DNA from: an uncultured Sphingomonadaceae bacterium
GTDB lineage: Bacteria; Pseudomonadota; Alphaproteobacteria; Sphingomonadales; Sphingomonadaceae
Direction: 5' to 3'
DNA: 17,306 bases
NCBI GenBank assembly: GCA_946480515.1
Contig: CAMLKX010000011.1
Span: forward strand, 1 to 17,306
Below, in pieces: positions 1-8,900 of this stretch; within the stretch, counting starts at the first letter, position 1, and every line of letters begins with the position of its first letter. The notes beneath the pieces are model-generated. The model did not search any database. It was not told the DNA's origin and worked only from the letters and a program-made list of their open reading frames with translations. The position numbers were made by a program, and so were the translations under genes.

Positions 1-1
1 A

Positions 2-550
2 CCGGACGCCGCCCGCGACCTTGCCGACTTCGTCCATCTGCTCTGCAGCCTTCACGGCAGCCACCCCGGATTCCTCGGACTCGCATTCCGGACCTGCGCC
101 GATGATCCCATGCGCAAATGGTTGAGCGATGCTGCCTTGGCTTTCGAACGCGAGCGGATCTACCTCGTCCGCCTGTCCGCTGCCGCCGGCCCCATTCCGA
201 GCACCCCCGGTGCGGCGGAAAGCGAATCGGCCCTCAACGCCCAGCGCAATGCGCTCGACACGTTGGCGCGCAGTGAACGTCGCGGGTGCGCGATGGGCGC
301 CTCGGCGATCTTCGTCGATGAATGGCGATCACTGCGACCCCTGCTCGACAAAGCCGCACTCCGAATCGGCCTTGACCAACCGCAAACTACCCTTCCCGAC
401 CAGCCAGCGATCTTTGAGGCGCTAGAAATGGCGAGCGACACGCCCGCAAGCTCACGCGCCGTCGGCTTCGGTGCCGAGCAGCTGCTGCTCCAGCACCGCT
501 CGCTGTTCGACCTGCTCGAGGCCCGCGCGAGCGCCCGCCGCGACATGTAA
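2..550 (+). CDS. Hypothetical helical protein, 5'-truncated by window edge (possibly DUF6975-like)
   Basis: The frame is open from the first bases of the window through the ATG at 110 to TAA at 548-550, and the residues before that ATG (for example DLADFVHLLCSLHG) look like real protein. I therefore take this as the 3' part of a longer gene rather than a gene starting at 110. The visible 182 or so residues have no signal peptide or membrane segment and look mostly alpha-helical, with many Ala, Leu, Arg and Glu. A central block, STPGAAESES followed by AQRNALDTLARSERRGCAMG, and a C-terminal QLLLQHRSLFDLLEARASAR look conserved. From memory this resembles a small sphingomonad family annotated as DUF6975; I cannot check that and give no function. 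The gene ends 13 bp from the convergent stop of the NamZ gene. Confidence 0.75.
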   Translation, partial: PDAARDLADFVHLLCSLHGSHPGFLGLAFRTCADDPMRKWLSDAALAFERERIYLVRLSAAAGPIPSTPGAAESESALNAQRNALDTLARSERRGCAMGASAIFVDEWRSLRPLLDKAALRIGLDQPQTTLPDQPAIFEALEMASDTPASSRAVGFGAEQLLLQHRSLFDLLEARASARRDM

Positions 551-563
551 GCGACGGCCCGAA

Positions 564-1769
564 TCAGCTGTACAGCTGGAACGCCGTCATCCCTTCCCGC
601 CATTCGCGCTCGTCGGCCTGGCTGACGCGGTCGAGATCGCCCGGCGCCGCATCCGCATTATCAACCCATTCCCGTAATCCGGGACCGCCGTTGATGACGT
701 CGATTGCCAGCTTGTCGAATTCATACTCATAGGGAAAATCGCGCCACAGCGGATAATCGGGATAGAGCCCGCGGATCGCCTTGAACGCCAGCGCCTGCAG
801 CCGCCACGGCTGAAAGCGGGAATGATCGTAGAAATTGCCTTCGGCGTGGATGTGAACCCCGTGGCACAGCTGATGCGCATGCTTGTGGAAGGTCGGCTCG
901 AACCACACCTCCCGAAGCGCACAGCCCTCCAGCCATTGCGGAGCCAGCCGTTCCATCTCCGCGAGCAGCGCGCGCGCATCGATGTCAGGTGCTCCAAACA
1001 GCTCCAGCGGCCGGGTAGTCCCCCGGCCTTCGCTTAGAGTCGTCCCTTCGAGCATGACCGTACCGGCGTAGGCGCGAGCCATGTTGAGATTCGCCGCATT
1101 CGGACTTGGGTTGATCCAGATGCGGTCTTCCGGCCAGCCAAACCCGGGCTCTTGGTCAGGGGTCCACCCGTCCATCGGGACGACACGATAATCCAGGTCG
1201 AGGTCAAACTGGTCGACGAACCAATGTCCAAGCTCGCCAAGGGTGAGGCCATGCCGCATGACCATCGGCCCGGCGCCGACGAAGCTCTCCCAGCCCTGCT
1301 GCAGCGTCAGCCCCTCCACTGGCCGGCCGGCGGGGTTGGGACGATCCAGCACCCACACCGATTTCCCGTGCTTGGCGGCGGCCTCCATCACGTAGAGCAG
1401 CGTGGTGACGAAGGTGTAGATGCGGCAACCAAGGTCCTGGAGATCCACCAGCAGGACATCGAACCTGTCCATCATGTCGGCGGTGGGCCGGCGCACCTCG
1501 CCATAGAGGCTGAACACTGGGATGCCGAGCCGCGGATCCAGCTCGTCCGCAGTCTCCATCATATTGTCTTGCTTGTCGCCCTTCAGACCATGCTGAGGGC
1601 CGAATGCAGCAGTGAGCTTCAATTCCGCACAAGCCGTCAGCGCATCCAGACTGTGGGTCAGGTTCCTGGTGACGCTCGCAGGATGCGCCAGCAACGCAAT
1701 GCGGCGGCCCTCCAACGGTCTGCGCAACTCAGCGTCGGCGAGCAGCCGGTCGATTCCAAACAGGGTCAT
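564..1769 (-). CDS. namZ: DUF1343 / NamZ-type exo-beta-N-acetylmuramidase (GH171)
   Basis: This 401-residue protein has the length and motifs of the DUF1343 family, whose characterised members (NamZ of Bacillus and Tannerella, GH171) remove N-acetylmuramic acid from the non-reducing ends of peptidoglycan fragments. Family signatures are visible: FDVLLVDLQDLGCRIYTF near 103-120, VLDRPNPAGRPVEG near 140-153, GLTLGEL near 174-180, SPNAANLNMARAYAG near 222-236 and EGTTLSEGRGTTRPLELFGA at 241-260. The N-terminus (MTLFGIDRLLADAEL) has no signal peptide, so the enzyme appears cytoplasmic, unlike exported NamZ proteins. Residues 57-61 read GPQHG, whereas I recall PEHG at this place in many family members. 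The ATG at 1769 overlaps the stop of the shifted frame of the upstream DOMON-like gene (ATGA) and lies 9 bp after that gene's original-frame stop, so the two genes form one unit. The family call is secure; the substrate is inferred. Confidence 0.9.
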   Translation of the reverse strand: MTLFGIDRLLADAELRRPLEGRRIALLAHPASVTRNLTHSLDALTACAELKLTAAFGPQHGLKGDKQDNMMETADELDPRLGIPVFSLYGEVRRPTADMMDRFDVLLVDLQDLGCRIYTFVTTLLYVMEAAAKHGKSVWVLDRPNPAGRPVEGLTLQQGWESFVGAGPMVMRHGLTLGELGHWFVDQFDLDLDYRVVPMDGWTPDQEPGFGWPEDRIWINPSPNAANLNMARAYAGTVMLEGTTLSEGRGTTRPLELFGAPDIDARALLAEMERLAPQWLEGCALREVWFEPTFHKHAHQLCHGVHIHAEGNFYDHSRFQPWRLQALAFKAIRGLYPDYPLWRDFPYEYEFDKLAIDVINGGPGLREWVDNADAAPGDLDRVSQADEREWREGMTAFQLYS

Positions 1770-1778
1770 GCCCGCTGT

Positions 1779-2224
1779 CTAGGCAAGCCGTGCAGCGAAG
1801 CAATCGCGATGATGGAAATCCGGCGCGTCACCCGGCGGATGAGCAATCGCCCAGTAGGATTTCCTGCCGTCAGCCTCCTCAAGCACGGCGGAAAGGCCAA
1901 GTTCCCATTGTTCGGCGGCATCCGTCGCGATCGTCGCGCCAAGCGTCCACCAGGTGAGATTGTCCTCCGTCCGAATGTAAGGTTCGGCGTTGATCGTGGC
2001 CTCCGCCATCCCTTCGCGATAGCCAGTGAAGTCCACAGTTCGTCGGCGCGGCCGGGCGTGTCCGACGCGGGAATCACGAAATGATGTGCGGGAGCACCGA
2101 CGCCGAACCAGATATTTGTCGTAGCCGTCGCACCGACGGACGCGATGTGATCGACGTTCGCCCACAGTTTGAGCTCGGGGTCGGACGGCAGGGTACTCGG
2201 ATGCGGGATGAGGTTGATCTGCAT
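1779..2224 (-). pseudogene. DOMON-like domain protein, broken by internal deletion and frameshift
   Basis: Two reading frames together carry one DOMON-like protein of the kind common in sphingomonads (about 175 residues). The first half, from ATG at 2224 (MQINLIPHPSTLPSDPEL to GRADELW), is in one frame. The second half (DFTGYREGMAEA through LGLSAVLEEADGRKSYWAIA to PDFHHRDCFAARLA, stop TAG at 1779-1781) is in another. The join is near 2030-2038. The residues that normally lie between ELW and the GYREGM segment, about 30 including the CFEAF-like motif, are missing. A deletion of roughly 90 bp, not a multiple of three, explains this better than a single-base error. The start is supported by GGAGG at 2233-2237, 8 nt before ATG. 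In the first frame no early stop follows: translation would continue through about 87 Arg-rich residues to TGA at 1766-1768, overlapping the namZ ATG. The family's function is unknown to me; the name reflects fold similarity only. Confidence 0.75.
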
Positions 2225-2253
2225 GTCCCGGTCCTCCAACCAGAGCCGATCGC

Positions 2254-2282
2254 ACTCTACCCAAATTTCTGCTCTGTGCTAA
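2254..2282 (-). promoter_or_regulatory. Candidate sigma70-type promoter for the DOMON-like/namZ unit
   Basis: On the minus strand TTAGCA (2277-2282) is followed after 17 nt by TAGAGT (2254-2259). Each hexamer matches the sigma70 consensus at four of six positions and the spacing is ideal. The predicted RNA start is about 20-25 nt before the ATG at 2224 and leaves room for the GGAGG ribosome site. The assignment rests only on pattern and position. Confidence 0.4.
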
Positions 2283-2301
2283 CCGCTCCGCATGAGCGGT
2301 T
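2281..2301 (+). promoter_or_regulatory. Perfect inverted repeat enclosing the tyrS start codon
   Basis: AACCGCT (2281-2287) and AGCGGTT (2295-2301) are exact reverse complements separated by 7 nt (CCGCATG) that contain the tyrS ATG. On the plus strand the right arm runs into TTTT (2300-2303), giving the outline of a small hairpin with a short U-tract. There is no recognisable Shine-Dalgarno sequence before this ATG. It could be an RNA hairpin controlling tyrS, or a DNA operator between two divergent units, since it also abuts the -35 hexamer of the opposite promoter. Confidence 0.45.
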
Positions 2302-3521
2302 TTAAGTCCCCCCTCCTGAGATTGCTTAATGAGCGCGGCTACGTCCATCAGATGACGGACGCCGAAGCGCTCGACGCGCTCGCCACGAAGCAGATTATCC
2401 CGGGCTACATCGGCTTCGATCCGACCGCACCCAGCCTTCATGTCGGCAGCCTGGTCCAGATCATGATGCTGCGGCGGCTCCAGCAGGCCGGCCACAAGCC
2501 GATCGTCCTGATGGGCGGAGGGACCGGCAAGATCGGCGACCCGAGCTTCAAGGACGAAGCGCGCAAGCTGATGAGCGAGGAGACGATCCGCGCCAATATC
2601 GCGTCGATCAGGACGGTGTTCGAGCAGTTCCTGACCTTTGGCGACGGGCCCACCGATGCGGTGATGGTCGACAATGCCGACTGGCTCGACCGGCTGGAAT
2701 ATGTGCCTTTCCTCCGTGAAGTCGGGCGGCACTTCACGATTAATCGCATGCTGACCTTCGACAGCGTCAAGCTCCGGCTCGACCGCGAGCAGCCGCTGAC
2801 CTTCCTCGAATTCAATTACATGATCCTGCAGGCCTACGACTTCCTGGAGCTGTCGCGGCGGTCTGGCTGCCTGTTGCAGATGGGCGGGTCCGATCAGTGG
2901 GGCAATATCGTCAACGGGATCGAGCTGGCGCGTCGGATGGACGGGGCGCAGTTGTTCGGCGTCACGACACCGCTGATCACCACGGCCGACGGCGGCAAGA
3001 TGGGCAAGACTGCTCAAGGCGCCGTATGGCTCAATGCCGACCAGCTCAGTCCCTATGACTATTGGCAGTTCTGGCGGAACACGCAGGATGCCGATGTCGG
3101 GCGCTTCCTGCGGCTATTCACCGACCTGCCGCTTGATGAGATCGCGCGCCTTGAAGCGCTCAAGGATTCGGCGGTGAATGACGCCAAGGTTGTCCTCGCG
3201 ACTGCGGCGACCGCCATGCTGCACGGAGAAGCGGCGGCGCTCGAGGCAGAAGAGACCGCCAAGGCCACCTTCCAGATGGGTGCGGCAGGCGACGCCCTTC
3301 CCAGCATTTCCGTTGCAGGCGAGGGAATCTTAATTGTCCACGCCTGCACGCAACTTGGCTTCACTGCGTCAAACGGAGAGGCGAAGCGCAAGATCGCAGA
3401 AGGCGCGGTCAAGCTTGATGATGCCGTAGTCAGCGATCCAGCCATGATCGTCCTTGTTCCCCCGAACACGAGTCTCAAGCTCAGCGTCGGGAAGAAGAAG
3501 CACGGCTTGCTGCTCGGCTAG
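2292..3521 (+). CDS. tyrS: Tyrosyl-tRNA synthetase
   Basis: TyrS charges tRNA-Tyr with tyrosine in the cytoplasm. The 409-residue protein has the usual bacterial class I layout. The Rossmann catalytic domain carries the HIGH-type motif HVGS at 50-53 after [11 protein letters not shown]. The tyrosine and tRNA region includes [14 protein letters not shown], and the KMSKS loop is present as KMGKT around 236-240. A C-terminal S4-type RNA-binding domain covers about 345-409 ([11 protein letters not shown]). KMGKT is, to my knowledge, usual in alphaproteobacterial TyrS and does not suggest loss of activity. The ATG at 2292 gives the expected N-terminus ([16 protein letters not shown]) but lacks an upstream GGAGG and lies in the loop of an inverted repeat. 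The gene is divergent from the DOMON-like/namZ unit (67 bp gap) and convergent with recG, with which it shares the CTAG at its stop. Confidence 0.97.
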   Translation: MSGFKSPLLRLLNERGYVHQMTDAEALDALATKQIIPGYIGFDPTAPSLHVGSLVQIMMLRRLQQAGHKPIVLMGGGTGKIGDPSFKDEARKLMSEETIRANIASIRTVFEQFLTFGDGPTDAVMVDNADWLDRLEYVPFLREVGRHFTINRMLTFDSVKLRLDREQPLTFLEFNYMILQAYDFLELSRRSGCLLQMGGSDQWGNIVNGIELARRMDGAQLFGVTTPLITTADGGKMGKTAQGAVWLNADQLSPYDYWQFWRNTQDADVGRFLRLFTDLPLDEIARLEALKDSAVNDAKVVLATAATAMLHGEAAALEAEETAKATFQMGAAGDALPSISVAGEGILIVHACTQLGFTASNGEAKRKIAEGAVKLDDAVVSDPAMIVLVPPNTSLKLSVGKKKHGLLLG

Positions 3522-3524
3522 CCG
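3515..3524. repeat. 10-bp palindrome holding both the tyrS and recG stop codons
   Basis: CGGCTAGCCG reads the same on both strands. The plus strand reads GGC TAG (Gly-stop) for tyrS and the minus strand reads GGC TAG (Gly-stop) for recG, so the two genes overlap by the 4 bases CTAG at 3518-3521. No hairpin with a T-run follows in either direction, so the transcripts probably read into each other or end by Rho. Confidence 0.85.
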
Positions 3525-5575
3525 CTACGCAGCAGACCAATCGCCTGATCGCGCTCGAACAGGTACAGCGCCAGCCGCGCAGCCTGCCCGCGTGCGCCTT
3601 CCAGCCCGCCGTCACGCTCCAGCAGCAGTTGCGCATCACGCTGAGCGACCGGCGCCAACTCACTGACATCCTCCGCCGTGGCCACTCGAAATTGCGCTTC
3701 GCCGGACTGGCGCGTGCCAAGAATTTCCCCCGGCCCGCGCAGCTTCAGATCTTCTTCGGCGATGCGGAAGCCATCATTGGTCTCCCGCATTAGGGCCAAC
3801 TTGGCGCGTCCGGTCTCGCTCAGGGGCTGGCCCCGCAGCAGAATGCAGCTGCTCTTGCCGGAACCTCGACCGACCCGGCCGCGAAGCTGGTGGAGCTGAG
3901 CGAGTCCAAAGCGCTCCGCTCCTTCGATGATCATCAAGGTGGCGTCGGGTACATCGACCCCGACCTCGATGACCGTGGTCGCGACCAGAACAGACAGCCT
4001 GCCGCTGGCGAATGACGTCATGACTGCATCCTTGTCGGGGCCGGCCATTCGTCCGTGCACCAGTCCGACCCTGTCCGAACCCAGGCGCAGCCGGAGGAGT
4101 TCTGCCCGCTGCTCGGCGGCGGCGGCATCAGCCCGCTCGCTTTCTTCAACTAGCGGACAGACCCAGTATGCACGCGCACCGGCAGCGATATGCCGCTCCA
4201 GCCCATCGACCACCTCGGCCAAGCGCTCGTCGCTGATCACCCTGGTATCGACCGGGGTACGTCCAGGAGGCATCTCGTCGATCCGGCTGACATCCATCTC
4301 GCCATATTGGGTCAAGGTCAGTGTGCGCGGAATCGGCGTCGCGGTCATCGCCAGCAGATGGGGCGGGCGCTCCGCTTTCGACGTCAACAGCAGCCGCTGC
4401 GACACGCCGAAGCGATGCTGCTCATCGATCACGACCAGGCCTAGCCGGCGGTAAGCGACCTTTTCCTGGAAGATGGCGTGGGTGCCGACCAATATGTCGA
4501 CTGAGCCGTCCGCCAGCCCCATCAGCACGGACTCGCGAGCACGTCCTTTTTCCCGCCCGGTCAGGATCCCGACCCGCACTCCGATTGAGTCGCAATAGGA
4601 AAGAAGTGTTGCATGATGCTGGCGAGCAAGGATTTCTGTTGGCGCGAGCATCGCGCCCTGAGCGCCAGATTCGACGGCGGCGAGCAGTGCCAGCAACGCC
4701 ACCAAAGTCTTCCCCGATCCGACATCTCCCTGGAGCAGCCGAAGCATGGGCAACTCCTGCGACATGTCACCGATGATCTCTTCGACGACCCGCCTCTGAG
4801 CGCCAGTCAGCGCATAGGGCAGCCGCAGCTGTCCGGTCCGGGACCCATCCCCCGGCAGTGGAGAGGTCCGGCGCCGCCGAGCGCTATTCCGAAGCAGCAG
4901 CAGGGCAAACTGGTTTGCGAAAATTTCGTCATAGGCCAACCGCTTGCGGGCACTCGTTGCGTTCGGATCAGAATGGTATTGCAATAATGCCGGGCGCCAC
5001 TCGGGCCAGCCCTCACGCGCCATCACAGTGGCATCGATCCATTCGGGCAAGTCGGGAAGACGCTCAAGTGCGGCGATCGCGAAATCCCGCATGCGCCGGT
5101 TAGTGAGCCCTTCGGTTAGCCCATAAACCGGCTCCGCCAGCGGGATCTCACCGGCCTTGGATGGTTCGAGCACCTCCGGGTGAACGATCTGCCACTCCTC
5201 TCCGTAAGCATCCAGCCGCCCGGAGACGATCCGCTCCTCCCCGGTCGGCAGCTGCTTCTTCGCCCATCCCGGATTGTTGAAGAACACCAGCGTGATCGTA
5301 TTGCCCGCTCCGTCCGTGGCGAAGATGCGCAGCGGCCCCCGTCCGCCGGCCTGGCGCAGGTTGAACGGCGTGACCTGAAGGATGACATTGCGGCCGAGCA
5401 GCGCACTGCTGGCGTAAGGCGCGCGGACGCGGTCGATGGTCCCGGTCGGAAGATGGTAGGCCAGATCGATCGCGCGCGTGAGGTCCAGCCGCTTGAGCGT
5501 CTTGGCCATCGCTGGGCCGATGCCAGGCAACGCCTCCACTTCGGTGAACAGCGGGTTGAGAACGGCAGGGCGCAT
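3518..5575 (-). CDS. recG: ATP-dependent DNA helicase RecG
   Basis: RecG is a monomeric superfamily 2 translocase that remodels stalled replication forks and branch-migrates Holliday junctions. From the ATG at 5575 the protein is 685 residues, normal for the family. An N-terminal helix-hairpin-helix-like [18 protein letters not shown] and an OB-fold wedge domain are followed by the helicase core: GDVGSGKT with Lys at about 289, DEQH at about 384-387, [12 protein letters not shown], then [17 protein letters not shown] and the TRG region near the C-terminus ([20 protein letters not shown]). A GTG at 5638 would add 21 residues; I prefer the ATG because [20 protein letters not shown] is the expected N-terminus. 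No strong ribosome site precedes either start. The gene is divergent from sdhE-mfd, a neighbourhood that looks conserved in related bacteria, and shares its stop bases with tyrS. Confidence 0.95.
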   Translation of the reverse strand: MRPAVLNPLFTEVEALPGIGPAMAKTLKRLDLTRAIDLAYHLPTGTIDRVRAPYASSALLGRNVILQVTPFNLRQAGGRGPLRIFATDGAGNTITLVFFNNPGWAKKQLPTGEERIVSGRLDAYGEEWQIVHPEVLEPSKAGEIPLAEPVYGLTEGLTNRRMRDFAIAALERLPDLPEWIDATVMAREGWPEWRPALLQYHSDPNATSARKRLAYDEIFANQFALLLLRNSARRRRTSPLPGDGSRTGQLRLPYALTGAQRRVVEEIIGDMSQELPMLRLLQGDVGSGKTLVALLALLAAVESGAQGAMLAPTEILARQHHATLLSYCDSIGVRVGILTGREKGRARESVLMGLADGSVDILVGTHAIFQEKVAYRRLGLVVIDEQHRFGVSQRLLLTSKAERPPHLLAMTATPIPRTLTLTQYGEMDVSRIDEMPPGRTPVDTRVISDERLAEVVDGLERHIAAGARAYWVCPLVEESERADAAAAEQRAELLRLRLGSDRVGLVHGRMAGPDKDAVMTSFASGRLSVLVATTVIEVGVDVPDATLMIIEGAERFGLAQLHQLRGRVGRGSGKSSCILLRGQPLSETGRAKLALMRETNDGFRIAEEDLKLRGPGEILGTRQSGEAQFRVATAEDVSELAPVAQRDAQLLLERDGGLEGARGQAARLALYLFERDQAIGLLRSG

Positions 5576-5622
5576 GGCGGATGTGTAGCGACGATTCCGT
5601 GCAGCGCCAGCACTTGCCCTTC

Positions 5623-5634
5623 CAAGGCGCCTTG
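5623..5634. promoter_or_regulatory. 12-bp perfect palindrome between recG and sdhE-mfd
   Basis: CAAGGCGCCTTG is an exact palindrome in the 79-bp divergent gap, about 20 bp before the sdhE ATG and about 50 bp before the recG ATG. It could be an operator serving both units, or a chance GC-rich palindrome. I could not assign clear -35 and -10 hexamers for either direction here. Confidence 0.3.
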
Positions 5635-5654
5635 CCACTCTCTAATGGGCGGCG

Positions 5655-5921
5655 ATGACCGGCGACCCCGAGATTCGCCGCCTGCGCTGGCGGGCCACCC
5701 ATCGCGGCACCCGCGAAGCGGACATGATGATCGGCGCGTTCTTCGAAGCTCACCACCAGCAGTGGGGTTCGCAGGAGCGCGACTGGTTCGATGCGCTGCT
5801 GCGTGAGCAGGACGTCGACATCATGGCCTGGGCGATTGGAACCCAGCCAGTGCCGCAGCGGTTCGATGGGCCGCTGATGAAGGATATGCAGAAGCTCGAC
5901 TATCTTCCCGTCGCACGCTGA
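5655..5921 (+). CDS. sdhE: FAD assembly factor SdhE (succinate dehydrogenase assembly factor 2)
   Basis: SdhE helps attach FAD covalently to the flavoprotein subunit SdhA of succinate dehydrogenase, and sometimes to fumarate reductase, in the cytoplasm. The 88-residue protein matches the family's size and small helical-bundle pattern. It contains the signature RGxxE at 17-21 (RGTRE, after RRLRWRATH), then the conserved DMMIGAFFE, a central DWFDALLREQDVDIMAW and a C-terminal MKDMQKLDYLP. The ATG at 5655 gives the normal N-terminus. No strong Shine-Dalgarno sequence is visible, only a G-rich stretch just upstream. It is followed after 15 bp by mfd on the same strand, so the two are probably co-transcribed, although their functions differ. 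Confidence 0.93.
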   Translation: MTGDPEIRRLRWRATHRGTREADMMIGAFFEAHHQQWGSQERDWFDALLREQDVDIMAWAIGTQPVPQRFDGPLMKDMQKLDYLPVAR

Positions 5922-5936
5922 CCAAACGGACCCTCG

Positions 5937-8900
5937 GTGAACGATCTCAATACTATTCTGACTGCGCAATCGGCGCTGACCCTGGCCAGCGTTCCGCCCG
6001 GCTTCGTGCCGTCGCTAGCAGCCGATCTCGCCCGTGCCGCTCATGCACGCGGAAAGGGCAGCCGGCTGGTAGTGGTCGTGCCCGATGATGCGGCTCTGCG
6101 GGCGCTGGCCGACACGGCCCCGGTATTCGCGCCGGAGATCGAGGTCATCACCCTCCCCGCCTGGGATTGCCTGCCTTACGACCGCAGCTCGCCGTCGCTG
6201 CGGATCATGGCTGATCGGCTGAGCGCACTCCGCAGGCTTCAGGCCAAAAGGGAGAAACCGCAGTTGCTGGTCGTCGCGGCCAATGCCGCCACGCAGCGGT
6301 TCCTTACCCCGTTCCGCATTCGCCAGCTCACCCGCCGCCTCGCTCCCGGAGAGCGGATCGACCGGGATGAGCTGGTCGCTCTGCTTGGCCAGAATGGCTA
6401 CGCGCGGACGGACGCGGTGCATGATTCCGGCGAATATGCGGTCCGGGGCTCGCTTCTGGATCTCTATCCTGCTGGCGAGGAGAGCGCGATCCGCCTCGAT
6501 TTCTTCGGCGATGAAATCGAAACGATGCGGCGTTTCGACCCATCCGATCAGCGGACCACCGGTACTGCCGACGCCTTTACGCTCATGCCGGCATCCGAGG
6601 CGTTGCTCGACGGGGAATCGATCAAGCGCTTCCGCGCGCGATACCGGGAAAAATTTGGTGCCGCCGCGACCAATGACCCGCTCTACCAGGCAGTGTCTGA
6701 CGGACGGCGCATGGCGGGGATGGAGCATTGGCTGCCTCTGTTCGAAGACCGAATGGCGACCTTGTTCGATCACCTTGATGAAAATGACGTCATCATTCGC
6801 GATCCCGGTTCAGACGGCGCGATCGCGTCGCGGCATGAGGCGATTGCGGACTATTACGCCAATCGCGAACGGAGCCTGTCCGCCGATCCGGGAAGCTATC
6901 GGCCACTTAATCCCGATCAGCTCTACCTGTCACAGGAGGAGTGGTCAGGCCTGGCGTCCGAACGGACGATCCACCAACTTTCGCCCTTCCCGGAGCCGGA
7001 CAGCACGAAAGTGATCAACTTTGCGGTCGAGGCGCCCCGTGACTTCGCACCGGAGCGCGCCCAGAACGCCAATGTCTATGAAGCGGTTGTCGAACATGTC
7101 GGCAAGCTTCGGAAATCCGGGCGAAAAGTCATTCTGGCGAGCTACTCCGCCGGGGCTCGCGAACGGCTTGGTGGCTTGCTTGCCGACCACGGCCTGAAAC
7201 AGATCCGCCAGGCCGACAGCTGGCAGCAGGCTCTCGGGACCAGTGGCGCGGCGGTTCAGATCGTCCTGCCGCTCGATCATGGCTTTACGACGCCCGAAGT
7301 CGCGGTGCTGACCGAACAGGATATGCTGGGGGATCGGCTGATACGCCGGCGCCGCCGGAAGAAAGGCGCGGATGCGTTCCTTGCCGAACTCTCGACTCTC
7401 TCGCCGGGTGACCTGGTTGTCCACGCCGATCATGGCATCGGCCGCTATGAAGGGCTGGAATCGGTGCAGGTCGGAAGCGCCCCGCACGACTGTGTCGCGC
7501 TCGAATATGCCGGCGGCTCACGCTTGTTTGTGCCGGTCGAAAACATCGATGTCCTGACCCGCTACGGCAACGAAAGCGAGGGAGTGACGCTCGATCGCCT
7601 CGGCGGCGAGGCGTGGCAGAAGCGCAAGGCGCGGATGAAGGAGCGCATTCGCGAAATCGCCGGAGAGTTGATCAAGACGGCCGCAGTCCGGGCGACTCGC
7701 GCAGGCCGAGTGGCAGAGCCCGACAGCTCCTATCCCGCGATGATCGACCGTTTTCCCTATGAAGAGACTGATGATCAGGATCGCGCGATCGAGGATGTGC
7801 TGGGCGACCTCGGCGCTGGCCGTCCGATGGACCGGCTGGTCTGCGGCGATGTCGGGTTTGGCAAGACCGAAGTCGCGCTGCGGGCCGCGTTCGTCGCGGC
7901 CATGTCCGGACAACAGGTCGCGTTGATCTGCCCAACCACCCTCCTCGCCCGGCAGCATTATGCGAATTTTACCGACCGGCTGAGGGGCTTCCCGATCGAG
8001 ATCGGCCGCCTCTCCCGCCTGGTTCCCGCCGCGGAGGCGAAGAAGGTCAAGGAAGGGCTTGAGCGCGGCACCGTCGACATCGTCATCGGCACCCATGCGC
8101 TGCTCGCCAAGTCGGTGAAGTTCAAAACGCTCGGCCTCGTGATCGTGGACGAGGAGCAGCACTTCGGAGTGACTCACAAAGAGAGGCTGAAGACGCTTCG
8201 CAGCGACGTTCACGTGCTGACCCTGACCGCCACCCCAATTCCGCGAACCCTGCAGATGGCCATGTCCGGGCTCCGCGAACTGTCGGTGATCCAGACGCCG
8301 CCGGTCGACCGGCTCGCCGTGCGGACCTACGTCAGCCCGTGGGATCCGGTCGTCATCCGCGAAGCCTTGCTGCGCGAGCATTATCGCGGCGGCCAGAGCT
8401 TCTTCGTCGTCCCCCGAGTCGCCGATCTGCCTGAGATCGAGGAGTGGCTCCGCGAGGAAGTTCCGGAGGTCAAGGTCGTTACGGCGCACGGGCAGATGGC
8501 GCCGACCGAGGTCGAAGAGCGGATGAGCGCCTTTTACGACCGGAAATATGACGTGCTGCTGTCGACGACCATCGTCGAAAGCGGACTCGATATCCCGAGC
8601 GCAAACACGCTCATCATCCACCGCGCCGACCGGTTCGGACTTGCTCAGCTTTATCAGCTTCGGGGCCGAGTCGGACGCTCCAAGACCAGGGCCTATGCCT
8701 ACCTGACAACGCCCGCGGACCGCCAGATTACCGAAGCGGCCCAGAAGCGGCTGCAGGTGCTAGCCAACCTGGACAGCCTCGGCGCCGGATTTCAGCTCGC
8801 CAGTCATGACCTAGACATTCGAGGGGCCGGCAATCTGCTGGGGGATGAGCAGTCCGGGCATATCAAGGAGGTTGGGTTCGAGCTTTATCAGGCGATGCTG

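Noticed and set aside
1152..2084. 310-codon plus-strand frame opposite namZ
   Set aside because: It is antisense to well-conserved DUF1343 sequence and carries no motif of its own.
2990..3015. KMGKT instead of KMSKS in TyrS as a possible inactivating change
   Set aside because: To my knowledge KMGKT is the normal form in alphaproteobacterial TyrS, and all other motifs are intact.
1779..3017. 412-codon minus-strand frame running from inside tyrS into the DOMON-like C-terminal half
   Set aside because: Only its last 84 or so residues are real (the second half of the broken gene). The rest is antisense to tyrS and shows no protein family features.
5576..5638. GTG at 5638 as the recG start
   Set aside because: It would add 21 residues with no family resemblance; the ATG at 5575 gives the expected N-terminus.
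7518..8621. 367-codon open frame on the minus strand opposite mfd
   Set aside because: It lies wholly inside the mfd helicase region with no motif or ribosome site; it is a shadow of high-GC coding sequence.
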